A DNA stretch of 64,000 nt from Candidula unifasciata (taxonomy: Eukaryota; Mollusca; Gastropoda; Stylommatophora; Geomitridae): assembly GCA_905116865.2 (NCBI GenBank), contig CAJHNH020002075.1:1-64000 (forward strand), in the 5' to 3' direction. Positions 12,744-23,812 of this stretch are shown here, piece by piece. Each line of letters opens with the position of its first letter. Within the stretch, counting starts at the first letter, position 1. The position numbers and the translations under genes are program-made. The notes beneath the pieces were generated by a model. That model ran no database searches and had not been told where the DNA came from. It saw only the letters and a program-made list of their open reading frames with translations.

Positions 12744-13010
12744 GGGGGCGCCGTCGTGTAGCGGCTAGACGCTCGGCTGCAGATCGGAAGGTCGTGGGTT
12801 CAGATCCTCACCGAGCAGGGCTTTTATGAAACATGACTTTGGCTCTCAGGTCGACCCAGGCTTAAATAGCTATTAGGTTACTTTCTGGGGCATAAAGGCG
12901 GCCGTTGTGGTGCTGTCTACATCACCCATCAAATGCCGATTATTCAGTAAAATTTGGGTCTAGTCCTATATGTTCACTTCATCTAAGGAGTGGAAAAGAG
13001 TCCTTTATCT
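12744..13010 (+). mobile_element. tRNA-derived SINE-like repeat (family S2)
   Basis: The tRNA-like head GTCGTGTAGCGGCTAGACGC is followed by the B-box-like GGGTTCAGATCC and a body containing GACCCAGGCTT. An inverted relative occupies 21490-21777, with the same head (GGTCTTGCGGCTAGACGC) and CAGGTCAACCCAG body. Confidence 0.65.
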
Positions 13011-13164
13011 TACTGAACACAAACAAAATGTGACTGGAAAACTCAATGGACTGGACAACAAAGTTTCTAAACAACAAAGGTCCGCATAAAACCAAGAAAT
13101 TCGTAATGGAAGCAAAATGCAAAATACAGGACCTACAAGTCTACATTACGGAACGAAAAAAGCA

Positions 13165-13202
13165 ATCACTTCTCGGTGTTTTGGCTAAGATCAAAGTGTA
13201 GC
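13165..13202 (+). pseudogene. U2 snRNA 5'-end fragment
   Basis: CACTTCTCGG, then TTTTGGCTAAGATCAA and GTGTAG, match the first ~37 bases of animal U2 snRNA with about four differences. The rest of U2, including the branch-point-pairing and Sm-site regions, is absent, so this is not a working gene. It may be a retroposed 5' fragment or part of a composite SINE. Confidence 0.65.
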
Positions 13203-13429
13203 TTTGCAGCTCTTGTTTGGCCAAAAGGACAGGGATCGGTCACAAACCTAGTCACAGGTGAAACCCAAATGGCATGAGCCATTTCATAAAAAATCCTGCC
13301 GTGCAGTTTCCCCGTTCAGCCTGGATTACCGACGTAATTTCCTTCGGGTAGTTGGGCGGCAAACAAACGCAGAAAATATAATGAGAAATGTCAAAAATGA
13401 CCAGACTTGTGAAGTTATGATCCGCTCTA

Positions 13430-14235
13430 AATTGGTGGCAACCCTATTCCGGAACTTCGCTACGCAGATGACACAGTCCTCCTTTCGAACAGCGTAAAGG
13501 ATATAGACAATTTAATATTGTCTGTCCAAAAGCACAGTGAAGATCAAAATCTGTTCTTGAATTTAAAGAAAACCAAAATAATGTCCACATATAAAACTGG
13601 CTGCCACCCAAAAATAACAATAAATGATAAAGACATTGAAAATGTCACAAACTTTGAATATCTAGGCTCTATAATAAACAGCAATGGAGATGTTTGCCAG
13701 AAATTAAAAGGTGGATGGCCACTGCAATGTAAAGATTGAACAGCCCTAAAAGTCTTTGGTTAAGCACCAGCAAGAAGATAAAAATTAGAATTTTGAGAGC
13801 ATGCATCTTCCCTGTGGCTACATACGGATGTGAGTCGTGGACTATCTCTCAGTCCTTAAGAAAGAGAATAGGGGCTTTTGAGCTGAAATATCACAGACAG
13901 ATTCTCAGAATATCTTGGACAAAGAAGAGGAGAAATACTGACATCTTGAAAGATCTGAACATCAAAGAAGATTAATAAACAGCAACCTGTCTCGAAAGCT
14001 GAAATATTTTGGTCATATCAAGTGCCACGACGGATTGGACAAAAATATAGTAGAGGACATGGTACCAGGAAGGAGGGGCAGAGGCCGACCGACACGAAGA
14101 TGGGCACAGGATATAAGTGACTCCTTGAGCATGAAAGTACATGAGGCGGGAGAACTGGCGAGAGACTAAGTTTCTTTCAGGCAGACTGTGATGAGAGCGA
14201 CGTTCAGCAAAGGACCTCCTACATGATGATGAGTT
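13430..14235 (+). pseudogene. LINE RT C-terminal half (RTE/CR1-type), frameshifted
   Basis: Around 13455-13500 a reading gives LRYADDTVLLS, the RT catalytic box. LNLKKTKIMS, NFEYLGSIINSNGD, YGCESWTISQSLRKRI and, near 14070, GRRGRGRPTRRWAQDI follow across three frames. The order matches the thumb and C-terminal region of a LINE RT. The end has ATGATGATG, a LINE-like tail. The N-terminal RT and endonuclease are missing. Confidence 0.8.
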
Positions 14236-14560
14236 TTGCGGCGCCAGGCGTATGGACTCCGTCAGGACATCCCCTGCCTCTTCCCTAGCAAGCATTCTCT
14301 ACTAAGGTGACCGGTTACTTCCTGCTCAATAACAACTTCAACATATGGATTTTTCATTTTCATTTAATAAGAATTGTCGCTGGAGCTGCCGAGCACGTGC
14401 TTTGCGCTTGACGTCATATTCAGCAAGCAGCGAAGAGAGAGTGAATAGGAGAAAACGAGGAAATGGGGAGAGAAGAAAGCAGAGAAATAGAAGGGCAGGA
14501 GCCATGAGATTTAGGAGAAAAACAGAACGGCTGGGGTTCAGTCATGTGTAAGTGTGTTTT
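14236..14560. other. no gene recognised
   Basis: A purine-rich stretch near 14430-14530 encodes only Arg-rich frames. It may be the 5' leader of the following LINE, since endonuclease coding begins at 14561. Confidence 0.35.
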
Positions 14561-17500
14561 TGGAACTGTCGCAGTGCCATACTAAAGATGCTAATTTACG
14601 ACTTTCATGTAATCATGCTTCAAGAGCTGAATGCAGACAGATATCATTGCCCTGGGTATGTCAGCTATGTAAACCCTGCTGGGCATCCTGGTTGATATGG
14701 GCAGTGTCGGCTGGTGAAGAAGGGATTTAAACTTGTGATGCTTGATCTGAGTCTCTGGAACAATAATGCTAGAGAGGTGCAGGGAATACAGATGGAGATT
14801 GGTAGCCTTCGTTGGAACATAATTAATGTATATGCGGCCCATGGCTCTTTGGTTACAAAACAACAGTGAGACTGGCTGAAAGACCTGGAGGGGATTCCTG
14901 GTAACAGGCTCCTCATTTGTGGGAATTTCAATGTACTGAACAATGAATGGGACAGTACCGAGGAAAACCGACTGGGAGTTGCCCTTGCTGACGCCATGGT
15001 TGATTCAGATCTTGTCTGTTTAAATGATGGGACCCCAACTAGAATTGCAATGAGGTCCGGCGATATAGACACGACTATTGACCTGGCTCTGGTTACCCAG
15101 TCAGCAGTACTGGACACCAAAAGACTGTCCTGTGCGATCATGGAAGTGATCATTTGCCATGTGCGGTATTGATTTCCAAATCCAGTAAAGTCAAGGCTTC
15201 AAGAGCTCATAGGCCTTTCAAGTATGAGCGGACTAACACTCTTCTTGGACTTTTCCGACAGAGGGCATGTAAGAGGACCGGCAGATCTACTTTTGTGCAG
15301 CCTCCACGGTGGACATCAGAGGTTGAACAGGCATGGAATTTAAAGAGGGCTTCAGTAAAGCGTTTAAAGAAAGCGCGACAGACAGCCCTAAGCTCACAGG
15401 AGGAGTTGGAGTGTGTGGAAAAAGATCAGACGGATAAAGTACACGTGCTGTGCGGCAAAGGCCAACAAATGCGAAATGGGAGCATTTTATTTATAAGAAA
15501 ACCAGCGAAAAGACACTGGGAAAGTTTTGGAAACTACATAGGCAGATGCTCAAGAAAGATCGTCTCAGCGTAGTAGGAGCAATTTATAGAGATGACGGTA
15601 TGCTATTAACTACAGACAAAGAGAAAAGAAGGGGGAAAAAGGGGGGGGGGGGCTTTCCTGAAGAGGTTAATTTCACAGAGAGACCACAGTGATGGAGATA
15701 GAGTTAGAAAAGATCTGGCAGCCATCTTAAAGAATAAACATTATGAAGACATCATACAGGTGGAAGATGTAAAACATGTCATGAAAAAGGCGAAAGACAC
15801 TGCACCCGGGCCCGATGGGGTTAGATATTCCCCCATGAAAGACATGAGTGATGCAAACCAGAACATTAGGACAGCTTCAGTCCCAGAAGAGTGGATGCAC
15901 AGCTACCTGATTCCACTTCCCAAGCCTGGCATGAATCATTCAACACTCGGCGGCTTTAGGATGATAACCATACAAAACACCTTTGGTAAAGTGCTAGAGA
16001 AGATAGTGGCGTGTAAGCTACAAGAAATTTTGGAACAGAGAAATCTGCTTCCACGAGGATTGTGAAGTTACAGGCCGGGGAAGGACACATGGTCAAATGC
16101 AGCCACTTTTGCCTTTGATACCTTCGAAGGTTTCCAGAACAGAGTCAGATACAGTATCTTTATAAAAGCGCTTATGGAGAAGGGAGTATGTCCTTGGTTG
16201 GTGAACTGGATAGCAGCCGGTTTTTATACTCGCCGGGTAGCTCTCCGCCTAGGTTCGTGGACATCTGAACCATGTATTATAGCTCCAGGACTGCCACAGG
16301 GATCTGCAGTTTCACCTGTACTATCCAATGTTTTAACCAGCAAGATTGCCTGCATGGAAACACCTGGAGTTGGTAGAATATTGACATTTGCAGATCATGT
16401 TCTTGTATATAGGAGGGGGAGAGATCGGAATCAAATAGTTGAAGAGTTACAGGCATCAGTAGATAAGGTGATCGACTGGTGACCAGAGATAAGTGCTGTA
16501 ATCAACCCAGAAAAGGCAACCGTCCTGTAGTGTTCTTTGGATAACAGGATTGTTAGAGCTGATGTTCTCAGACTAAAAAAAAAAAAAAAAATGGCAGGGA
16601 CATCAAAAGAGACAGCAGACTGCGGTACCTGGGAATCACCTTTGACAGAAGTCTGTCTTTCAGAGATCACATAGAGGGAGTTGTGACAAGGGCTCAAAAA
16701 GGTCTAAATCTGAGTCAGCTAGAGAAACTGGAGCGCATACAGAATGAAGCTATGGGGCTGATCCTGGGTTGTACAAGAGACACCACGATTGTGTGCATGC
16801 GATACATCCTTGCATTGCCGACTAATGCAGATAGACTAAAGGTTCTGCAAGCTAAGTCATACTTCATAGTAGCACCCTCTGTGTGAAGCTTTGGCTGCAG
16901 GCAAGGGTCAGAGGCTGAAAACGGGAAAATCGTGGATGGCTCAAGCAGAAGACACAATAAGAGGAGAGAAGTGAGTCAGAGTTCCAGCGAGAAAGTCTGG
17001 CCTGTGAAAAATAATGATCACATTGGGACAGATATGCAGAGAGTGGCCAGCGGGTGCTACGGAAGTTGGTCCAACAGTTGATTCACGACAATTCACGCCC
17101 AGGTGATCTGATTATTTATACAGATGCTTCGGTGCTGAGAGGAAAGAGAAATGCCTGGTTGTTCGTAGCGATAGCCAATGGACAATCTTTAGTGCAAAAC
17201 AGCCTAGCATATGACACCACAACATCTGGCAGGAGAATGATGGAGGCGGTCACTGCAGCTCTCCGGTGGCTAGAGAACAAGATGCATACACGTGTCGTAA
17301 TTGTAACAGACTCTGAAAGCATGCTGAAAAATGTGAAGACAGGGATGCTTCGAGCAGAGTGGCAAGCTTCCCTGGAAAAGTCACGGGTGGTGAGCATGCT
17401 TTGGATCTTTTCTCCAGGCTATGCCGGCGTGGTGGGTAATGAACAGGCAGATATATTAGCTGGATCTGCACCATATGGTAAGGCAGATGTGGTCAAGGCT

Positions 17501-17757
17501 CTTTGGGAACAAGCAAGGGAATCAGTAGAGAAGGAAGATTATTATGGCCTGGAGAGAACGAGGCACCTGGGTGTAACCAGAGGGTCTAGCAGGCTGACTA
17601 GACTCAGAGGAAAGGCAGGACGAACATTTAACCAGATTGTGACTGGTACCATCAGTATTGGAACACTGCGCTGACTGCTGTAGATGAGGACGGAGCATGC
17701 AAGGGATTGCCCCGAGTGCTGTGATGTCAATTCTTGATTCAACTCAACTCAACTCAA
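14561..17757 (+). pseudogene. LINE with endonuclease, RT and RNase H (family A), inactive
   Basis: Domain order can be followed across frames. The APE-type endonuclease opens at 14561 (WNCRSAILK; VIMLQELNAD), reads ICGNFNVLN where active copies have GDFN, and keeps SDH near 15145. RT starts near 15760 (APGPDGVRY; GLPQGSAVSPVLSNV), with the catalytic box as FADH (about 16387-16398) instead of FADD. RNase H is in the 17054-17674 frame, with YTDAS, a mid-domain E, VTDSESML and GNEQADILAGS. A tail of CTCAA units lies at 17738-17757. Many stops and frameshifts and two changed catalytic residues make it inactive. The EN-RT-RNase H order places it in the I-like group. Confidence 0.85.
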
Positions 17758-18280
17758 AACATTTCAAGCGCTCCATGTTCTTTAAAGTGACACAAGTATT
17801 ATAATTAAAATTATACAATGAACTAAAATGGGAGGGGGTGGGGGGGATTAGACATTTTGGAAATTTAAAAAGGCAATGTAACAACTACGTGTGGCTAGAA
17901 AGTTTTCATCAATGTTTCTGCCTTGTGAGCAATCAACATTTGCACAATGTGTTTTTCATAAACAAAATGTTGAACTAATTAAATATAAAATGTCCTTTAA
18001 AAACTTACAAATCAGAGAGTTACCTGGCAGAGTTTGAAGTATGACAAAGTCTGTGGTAGAAAAAGAAGAGGAAAACATAAAGAAATGACTCTAAAGGATC
18101 TTAAATCGTGGTATGGACACATTTAAAAAAAAAAAACTGAACCAGCACATCAATGAGCGAGATTTGCGGAAAAACATGAACATCTATGACATCTGGTTAG
18201 GCGCACGATGGTGACAGCCAGTCAGATTATCAACAAATTATTACAGTCAAGGACGTTTGTGTTCTTTACAATATATCTAA
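17758..18280. other. AT-rich DNA, no gene seen
   Basis: Poly-A and poly-G tracts and short frames only. It is the downstream flank of the minus-strand coiled-coil gene ending at 18281. Confidence 0.4.
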
Positions 18281-19000
18281 TTATGAGAGCAGTCTTTGAG
18301 GTCTGAAAAGACTAATAAAGCCGGTTACTATATCAGATAGGAAGGACCACACGCTGCTTCCTTGACACCTTGATTCAAATTTGTTTATATCTTGCTGATG
18401 CTTTTCTAATTTAGCTTTCATTTCTGCAAAGTATTTATTTATTTGTTCAATGCGTATTTTAGTTTCTAGCACCTCTCTTTTAATTTCCGCTACCTCTCTT
18501 TTAATTTCTGTAACCTCTCTTTTAATTTCTGGCACCTCTTTTTCAAGATTGTTTAAACGAGTATCTTGCTTGAGTTGTGTCAACATCAGCTGGCGAATAT
18601 CACCTTCAATTCTTCGAATATCATCTTCAGTCTTCTTAAGTCTGGCATCATAGCGACTTTCGTGATTGTGGGCATCATCTTCAATCTTCTTAAGTCTGGC
18701 ATCATAGCGACTCTTTTGATTGTGGATATCATCTTCAATCTTCTTAAGTCTGTTATCAAAGCGACTCTCGTGATTGTGGGCATCATCTTCAATCTTCTTA
18801 AGCCTGGCATCATAGCGACTCTTTTGATTGTGGGCATCATCTTCAATCTTCTTAAGTCTGGTATCAAAGCGACTTTCGTGATTGTGGGCATCATCTTCAA
18901 TCTTCTTAAGTCTGGCATCATAGCGACTCCTAGAATTGTCAATCAGAACATACATAACTAAGGACAAGACTACAGTCATAAGATATTCTGTTAACTGCAT
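18281..19000 (-). CDS. membrane-anchored coiled-coil repeat protein, paralogue 1
   Basis: I do not recognise the family. From the ATG at 19000 the protein is 239 residues. Residues 6-20 (YLMTVVLSLVMYVLI) form a single hydrophobic segment, a likely signal anchor. Residues 25-132 are six 18-residue repeats of the type SRYDARLKKIEDDAHNHE, encoded by a 54-bp DNA repeat. A linker contains RLNNLEKEVPEIKREV, followed by about three 7-residue units (EIKREVT/A) and more coiled coil. The last ~30 residues include VWSFLSDIVTGFISLF, possibly an amphipathic or membrane helix. The 18-residue period fits a heptad plus hendecad coiled coil. The ATG is preceded by AAGAAAA, as in the paralogue at 32012. The frame is open upstream to 19219, so a longer product or an upstream exon is possible. 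Function unknown. Confidence 0.6.
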   Translation of the reverse strand: MQLTEYLMTVVLSLVMYVLIDNSRSRYDARLKKIEDDAHNHESRFDTRLKKIEDDAHNQKSRYDARLKKIEDDAHNHESRFDNRLKKIEDDIHNQKSRYDARLKKIEDDAHNHESRYDARLKKTEDDIRRIEGDIRQLMLTQLKQDTRLNNLEKEVPEIKREVTEIKREVAEIKREVLETKIRIEQINKYFAEMKAKLEKHQQDINKFESRCQGSSVWSFLSDIVTGFISLFRPQRLLS

Positions 19001-19219
19001 TTTTCTTGGTAACCCAGCTATAATCTGGTGCAGATGACACACGCTGTTCAAATGAAACTCTAAGCTCACATGCAATGTATGTGCAACAAGCAGCTGGCTC
19101 AGAAAAAAAGACGATGAAGCAGCTTGGGCAGATGTAGATTGTTTTTCTGTAGATGCAAATATCATGGATTGAAAAATCAGAACAGCTGGGATATGAGGTT
19201 CTTGTAATTTAAAATGCAT
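19001..19219 (-). other. open upstream extension of paralogue 1
   Basis: In frame with the coiled-coil protein for 73 codons, with a Ser/Thr/Gln-rich stretch (ASTEKQSTSAQAASSS). The minus-strand string ATCTACAGAAA near 19155 recurs at the start of every 57-bp unit upstream of paralogue 2 (about 32160-32420). This may be leader sequence, an upstream exon (the string ends in AG) or coding sequence. Confidence 0.4.
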
Positions 19220-19984
19220 GAGAAAAAAATTTTTTTTTTTGTCGGGTGGAGGAGAAAGAAATCAATCGTTAATCAACCTTGCTTTACAAATAGCTCTGTG
19301 AGTTCATACCGTTGACCAAAACCACAAGCGCATTTTTTTTTTTACCTAAACAGTGGGCAGAATAAATCAAACTGTGAAATGTCAAAGACTATATTGACGA
19401 TTTCACTATTCTTTAAGCCGCAGAGCCGCATTAAATGTAAATAACATTTTATGCATTAGGTCAAATTACAAAAAAAATTTCAATTTTCGCTAATGCAACA
19501 TCTGCTGCGTAGAATATGTACATCTGATATACGTGGCTGTAAAATGTTTCTTAGAGATGAAAACTGCAATATATATATTTTATTTTTGCTCTTCGGTTTA
19601 TGGTTACAGAAAATACCTATATTTCTGGTGCTTCATTGTCGGCAGCAGCGTCTTGTTAGATCAGCGGCGATGTAGATACCGAAAGATATGCCTACTACAT
19701 GACTGTGTGGTAATTTTTGGCAGACTACCTGACAGACCATAGATTTAAAAAAACTAACAAATAACAAATGTTAGAGTTTGTTAATTTTCCAGTGAAGATT
19801 CGCATTAATTTCTTCACTGATTTAGTCCCAGCTGATTTTGCTTGTATCCGCCGAAGGTCAGTCTATGATATAAGCACAATTCTTCTTCGTCTCCTCCTTC
19901 TTCTTCTCTTTGTTTTGCCTTTATCTTTCTTCGGGTCAGAGCTGACATTGATATCTGACTGATGTTCAAACACAACAGGACCGT
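19220..19984. other. AT-rich DNA, no gene seen
   Basis: Only short frames, plus a TTC-rich run at 19879-19915. Confidence 0.4.
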
Positions 19985-20130
19985 ACGACGAGCGATAAAC
20001 ATCTGGTGACATAAACTGCCACCATTCGTAAGAGAAGCACTTGGACACAAGTCTCAGAAATCCTATTCAACCGTGAGGTTATATTAGGGCCCTGACAATA
20101 GCCTGTGCGAGGCTTCAGACTAATTAGAAA
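19985..20130. repeat. dispersed repeat family D, diverged copy
   Basis: It shares GCGATAAACA, TGCCACCAT and a GGTTATATTAGGGC string with 37665-37830. No coding capacity. Confidence 0.55.
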
Positions 20131-21033
20131 TTTCTTCCCGTATCGGGAAGAATATATGGATAAATAAATAGTTATGACTGTTGAAAGTATTGTCCATATA
20201 CTAACAAGCGAGCGCGCGCGCGCGCACACACACCCACACCAGAGACACATACACACAGAGTTTGTGTCCCTTGGAGTTCAAGTACGGTCGGCTCTAAGTA
20301 AAACTGTCGAAACTAATGCAGAACGGTCCACTAATAAATCGCTTGCAGCTGGGATCTACCTCGGCACCCCGGCATTACAAAGCGAGTTGGCAATGGCTAG
20401 ACCATAGACGCCGACTGTTGTTGACTACAAGGGGAAAACATGTATAATATCCCTATCCGGTTCTCTTCTAGAATGACCAACTATCAATAGTCGTGCCGAT
20501 ACAGAGAAAACAACGCCCAGCGGTAAGGGAGAGGTGGGTGGGTGGATGACGCCCTATACATATTTTCTAGGCCAGTCCAAAAAAAAATGATGGGGGGGGG
20601 GGGGGGGGAGAGAGGGGTAATCCAGGTGACTGCTCCTACTGTAATCAACGATCATGACACAGTTCATATCAGTCTTCTTGTTCCGTGATTGGCACACGCT
20701 ACGTTGTTGTTTACAGCTAGGCAGTAATATCTGTGCATTTAAGCCCAACATATCTGATTTAAGCAAATACTTCATTATTGATTATAATTCATAACATGCT
20801 TTTTTTTTTTAAAGTGGGTCTAACCCCTCCCCTCCCCATACCAATGAACAAAAAAAAAAAAACAAAAAAAAAAAAAAAGCGTAGGAAAGAAAAAAAAGGG
20901 GCGGGGGGGGGGGGGGGGGTTGTTTGAACCCACGAAGGAATGAGGGTCTGGAATATAATTAGTTTTTGTGCAGAAAAAAAACCCAACTAATTAATACTAA
21001 ACAGAATACATTTTAATGAAATATCTGTGACAG
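20131..21033. other. low-complexity DNA, no gene seen
   Basis: A short (CG)n/(CA)n run lies at 20209-20235, a G run near 20592 and poly-A/poly-G near 20850-20920. An open frame from 20174 to 20407 has no recognisable motif. Confidence 0.4.
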
Positions 21034-21337
21034 AGGCCCTGGCCACACAAACAGGTACTGGGGTGGCTAAGAGCCAAGTCGCCATCACTGGCTACACAAA
21101 CAGGTACTGGGTGGTTAAGAGCCAAGTCACCATCACTGGCTACACAAACAGGTACTGGGGTGGCTAACAGCCACGTCACCATCACTGGCTACACAAACAG
21201 GTACTGGGGTGGCTAACAGCCACGTCACCATCACTGGCTACACAAACAGGTACTGGGGTGGCTAACAGACACGTCACCATCACTGGCTAAACAAACAGGT
21301 ACTGGGGTGGCTAACAGCCACGTCACCATCACTGGCT
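21034..21337. repeat. 49-bp minisatellite, about six units
   Basis: The unit contains ACAAACAGGTACTGGGGTGG, then CACGTCACCATCACTGGCTA. Units differ by a few bases (AAGTCGCC against CACGTCACC). The last unit is followed immediately by a short LINE insertion. Confidence 0.9.
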
Positions 21338-21471
21338 ATGACAAATAGATACCATTAGTATCGGAACTCTTCGCTGGCTGCTGAAGATGGGGACGGAGCG
21401 CTTATGGGAATGCCCCGAGTGCTGTGATGTCGGTTTTTGAATCAAATCAAATCAAATCATGACAAATAGAT
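21338..21471 (+). mobile_element. minimal LINE insertion (108 bp) with 13-bp target duplication
   Basis: ATGACAAATAGAT stands at 21338-21350 and again at 21459-21471. Between them are 108 bp encoding only the family A end GTLRWLLKMGTERLWECPEC and a tail of ATCAA units. It nearly matches the LINE end at 860-970. Confidence 0.9.
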
Positions 21472-21489
21472 GTCTAGTTTAACAGTGTA

Positions 21490-21777
21490 CCTTGTCAACA
21501 AAGTAAAGGACCCCTTTTCTACGCCCTCACTCGTAGTGGGCATGTAGGGCTAGACCTATATTTCATAGACCGAAGAGCACTTGGTCTGTTATGTGGTCAG
21601 CATCACCCCGGTCGCCTTTACTTCCCAGGTTTGTACCAGATACTCACCCAGGGCTGGGTTGACCTGGGAGCCAAGGTCATTTTTGAAAATAGTCCGGCCT
21701 CCGTCAGGACACGAACTCACGACTTCCCGATCCGCAGGTAAGCGTCTAGCCGCAAGACCACGGCGGCTCCCATTATG
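21490..21777 (-). mobile_element. tRNA-derived SINE-like repeat (family S2), inverted
   Basis: On the minus strand it starts GCCGCCGTGGTCTTGCGGC, with TAGACGCTTACC, a B-box-like GAGTTCGTGTCC, then the S2 body ending near AAAGGGGTCC. Confidence 0.65.
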
Positions 21778-22744
21778 GATATATATTCTTAGACGCATAT
21801 TTTTTACAGACCAATCGGCACTCGGTGGGTGGTGTGGTCTATATCGAGCCCACCGTCTTTACTTCCCAGGACTTTTCCTGGTATCCATTTAAGGCTAGGT
21901 CTATCTGGTAGTCAAGCTCCGTTAGGATTTGAACCCATGACCTTTGGATAGTGTACCTGGAATAATAAAACATTCAACCACAATTAAAAGAAACAGGGCA
22001 AGTTACAACATACACCAGTACATTACCCAACTTTACTGTTGCGATGAACATCTACAACTGCCTTGAAAAGTGCAATAAACTCTGTGCATATCAATCTTTC
22101 AAACTGAAACTGAAAGTCGCTAATACATTACATAATCTTGGGCGTGTCTGCAATTGAATTGTTTACTTTAAAGTAAGAGAAACTGGTGCTCACTGGTTGA
22201 CTATTTTTTAGGAAGTGATAGTATTCTTGGAATAGTCCATTTGTCGGGTGGGTTGTGTGGTAGGGACCCTGCATGAAACGCGCACGCAGAGCTACCCACC
22301 AACCAATCCCACGGGCGTTACCCGGCCGCCAGCTGTCACACTAGGTAACTTACCCTGTATCTATTGATTACGCCTTACACGTTGATTGTTTCCGAAGGTG
22401 GTATCAAGAGCTGACCCTTTAGTTGGCAATGCATTGTTCTGTGTCTTCTTTCCCTTATAGGGGTATACAACGATGATAACAAATGCTTGGACTGGTCCTG
22501 CAATGTCCTGTTTAGGATATCTGGCTGATTATATATGCATAAGCACCTGAACCTGGTGGCTTAGGCACCTTGACCTTGAGGCTGTTAGACTCATACTCAT
22601 CTGCACAAAAGACATCTCGATTCGTGATGTAATCTAGGGCCACCAGATACAAAGTTGCATAGGTAGAGGCATGCATGAAAATGTCAGTAAACATCAATCA
22701 CCCACTGCACAATGCTACTGGTGACGTAAAAGGCACGAATGCAT

Positions 22745-23060
22745 GTTGCAGACAAAGCTGCTACCTTGTATGGTTACGACACAGGCAAACTGGCCGTTGG
22801 AAAGGCGATGGTTATTTCCTCAACAAAGTGAATACAAAATCGAACAAGCACCACAAACATGCCAACTATTGTGCGGACAATGATCCTCATGTACCAGGTC
22901 CTTTGCAGAATTTCGCTCTCATCACGGTGTGCATGAAAGAAACTCGGTCTCTCGCTTTCATATTCAAGGAGTCACTCATATACCGTGCCTATCTTCGTGC
23001 TGGTTGGCCCCTGCCCTTCCTTCTTGGTAGCATGCCTTTTGCTAGTATTTGTATGTGCTG
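22745..23060 (-). pseudogene. LINE C-terminal fragment, minus strand
   Basis: The minus-strand reading gives VMRA(T/K)-type and ILAEGMLPG-like peptides, clearer in copy B (53170-53480: ILAEGMLPGRRDRSQPAR; VMRATFCKGPATLGT). This is the C-terminal end of an RTE/CR1-type LINE. The open plus-strand frame here (22675-23061) is its antisense. Confidence 0.55.
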
Positions 23061-23092
23061 ACTATACGTGAAGGGGAGTAGACCACAAGACC

Positions 23093-23660
23093 ATTTGAAT
23101 AGACTTAAGTTTAAGGTGCAAAAGATAAAACATGAAAATAAATACTACTAAAACTATAATGTAGCTCAACAAAATTCCTACATGTCGGTTGAATTTGTAC
23201 TTGTGTAAAGCAAGTTAAAGAATTTAAATATCTATGAAGTATATTCTCGAAAGACGGAAGATTAGATCGGGAAATATAAACAACACCTGTGAAATGAGAT
23301 CCCTGAGAAAAGCCGCCAACTTAACCATCTGAGACAAAGTTATAAATGAGATTATCAAAAAAAAAAAAAAAAAAAAAAACAAACTGTAGGAACAAAACCA
23401 TGCAGCAGATTCATTGAGAAACAGAAGATCAAATGTTTGGTCATTTAGTAATAATGCAGCCAGAACTACTAACGCAGGCGATACGCATGAAAAGATCTGA
23501 AGTGAAATCAAGAGGCCGCCCTAGGAGAAAATGGATTGATGACATTAAAGAGCTTCTACATCGACATGTGATGACAATAGCCATTGTTTCCCATCAAGCA
23601 ATGGATCGCAAACTGTTTCTCCTCACAATACTTAACGGCAGAAGTGGAAATTGATGATGA
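23093..23660 (+). pseudogene. LINE RT C-terminal fragment, plus strand
   Basis: The frame 23433-23654 reads KRSEVKSRGRPRRKWIDDIK, the C-terminal signature of RTE-type LINEs, and ends in GATGATGATGATGAC, a LINE-like tail. The counterpart in copy B (53549-54240) is more complete. Confidence 0.75.
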
Positions 23661-23812
23661 TGATGACTATACATGTTTCATTTCTATCCACTAGCACTGG
23701 CCATATACCACACTTTAAGAACTCTTCGCAGTTTGAAAATGACATTTTTGTTTTGAAAAGCCTACTCATAATTTGGGGCTTAATACATCATTCCACGGAT
23801 GATTGTATAGTG

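Noticed and set aside
22512..22697. Minus-strand frame with a hydrophobic stretch resembling a receptor helix (STYATLYLVALDYI)
   Set aside because: Too short, no receptor signature, and the copy B counterpart does not keep the frame.
22675..23061. 128-codon plus-strand open frame
   Set aside because: Antisense to a minus-strand LINE C-terminus that reads better in copy B (53170-53480).
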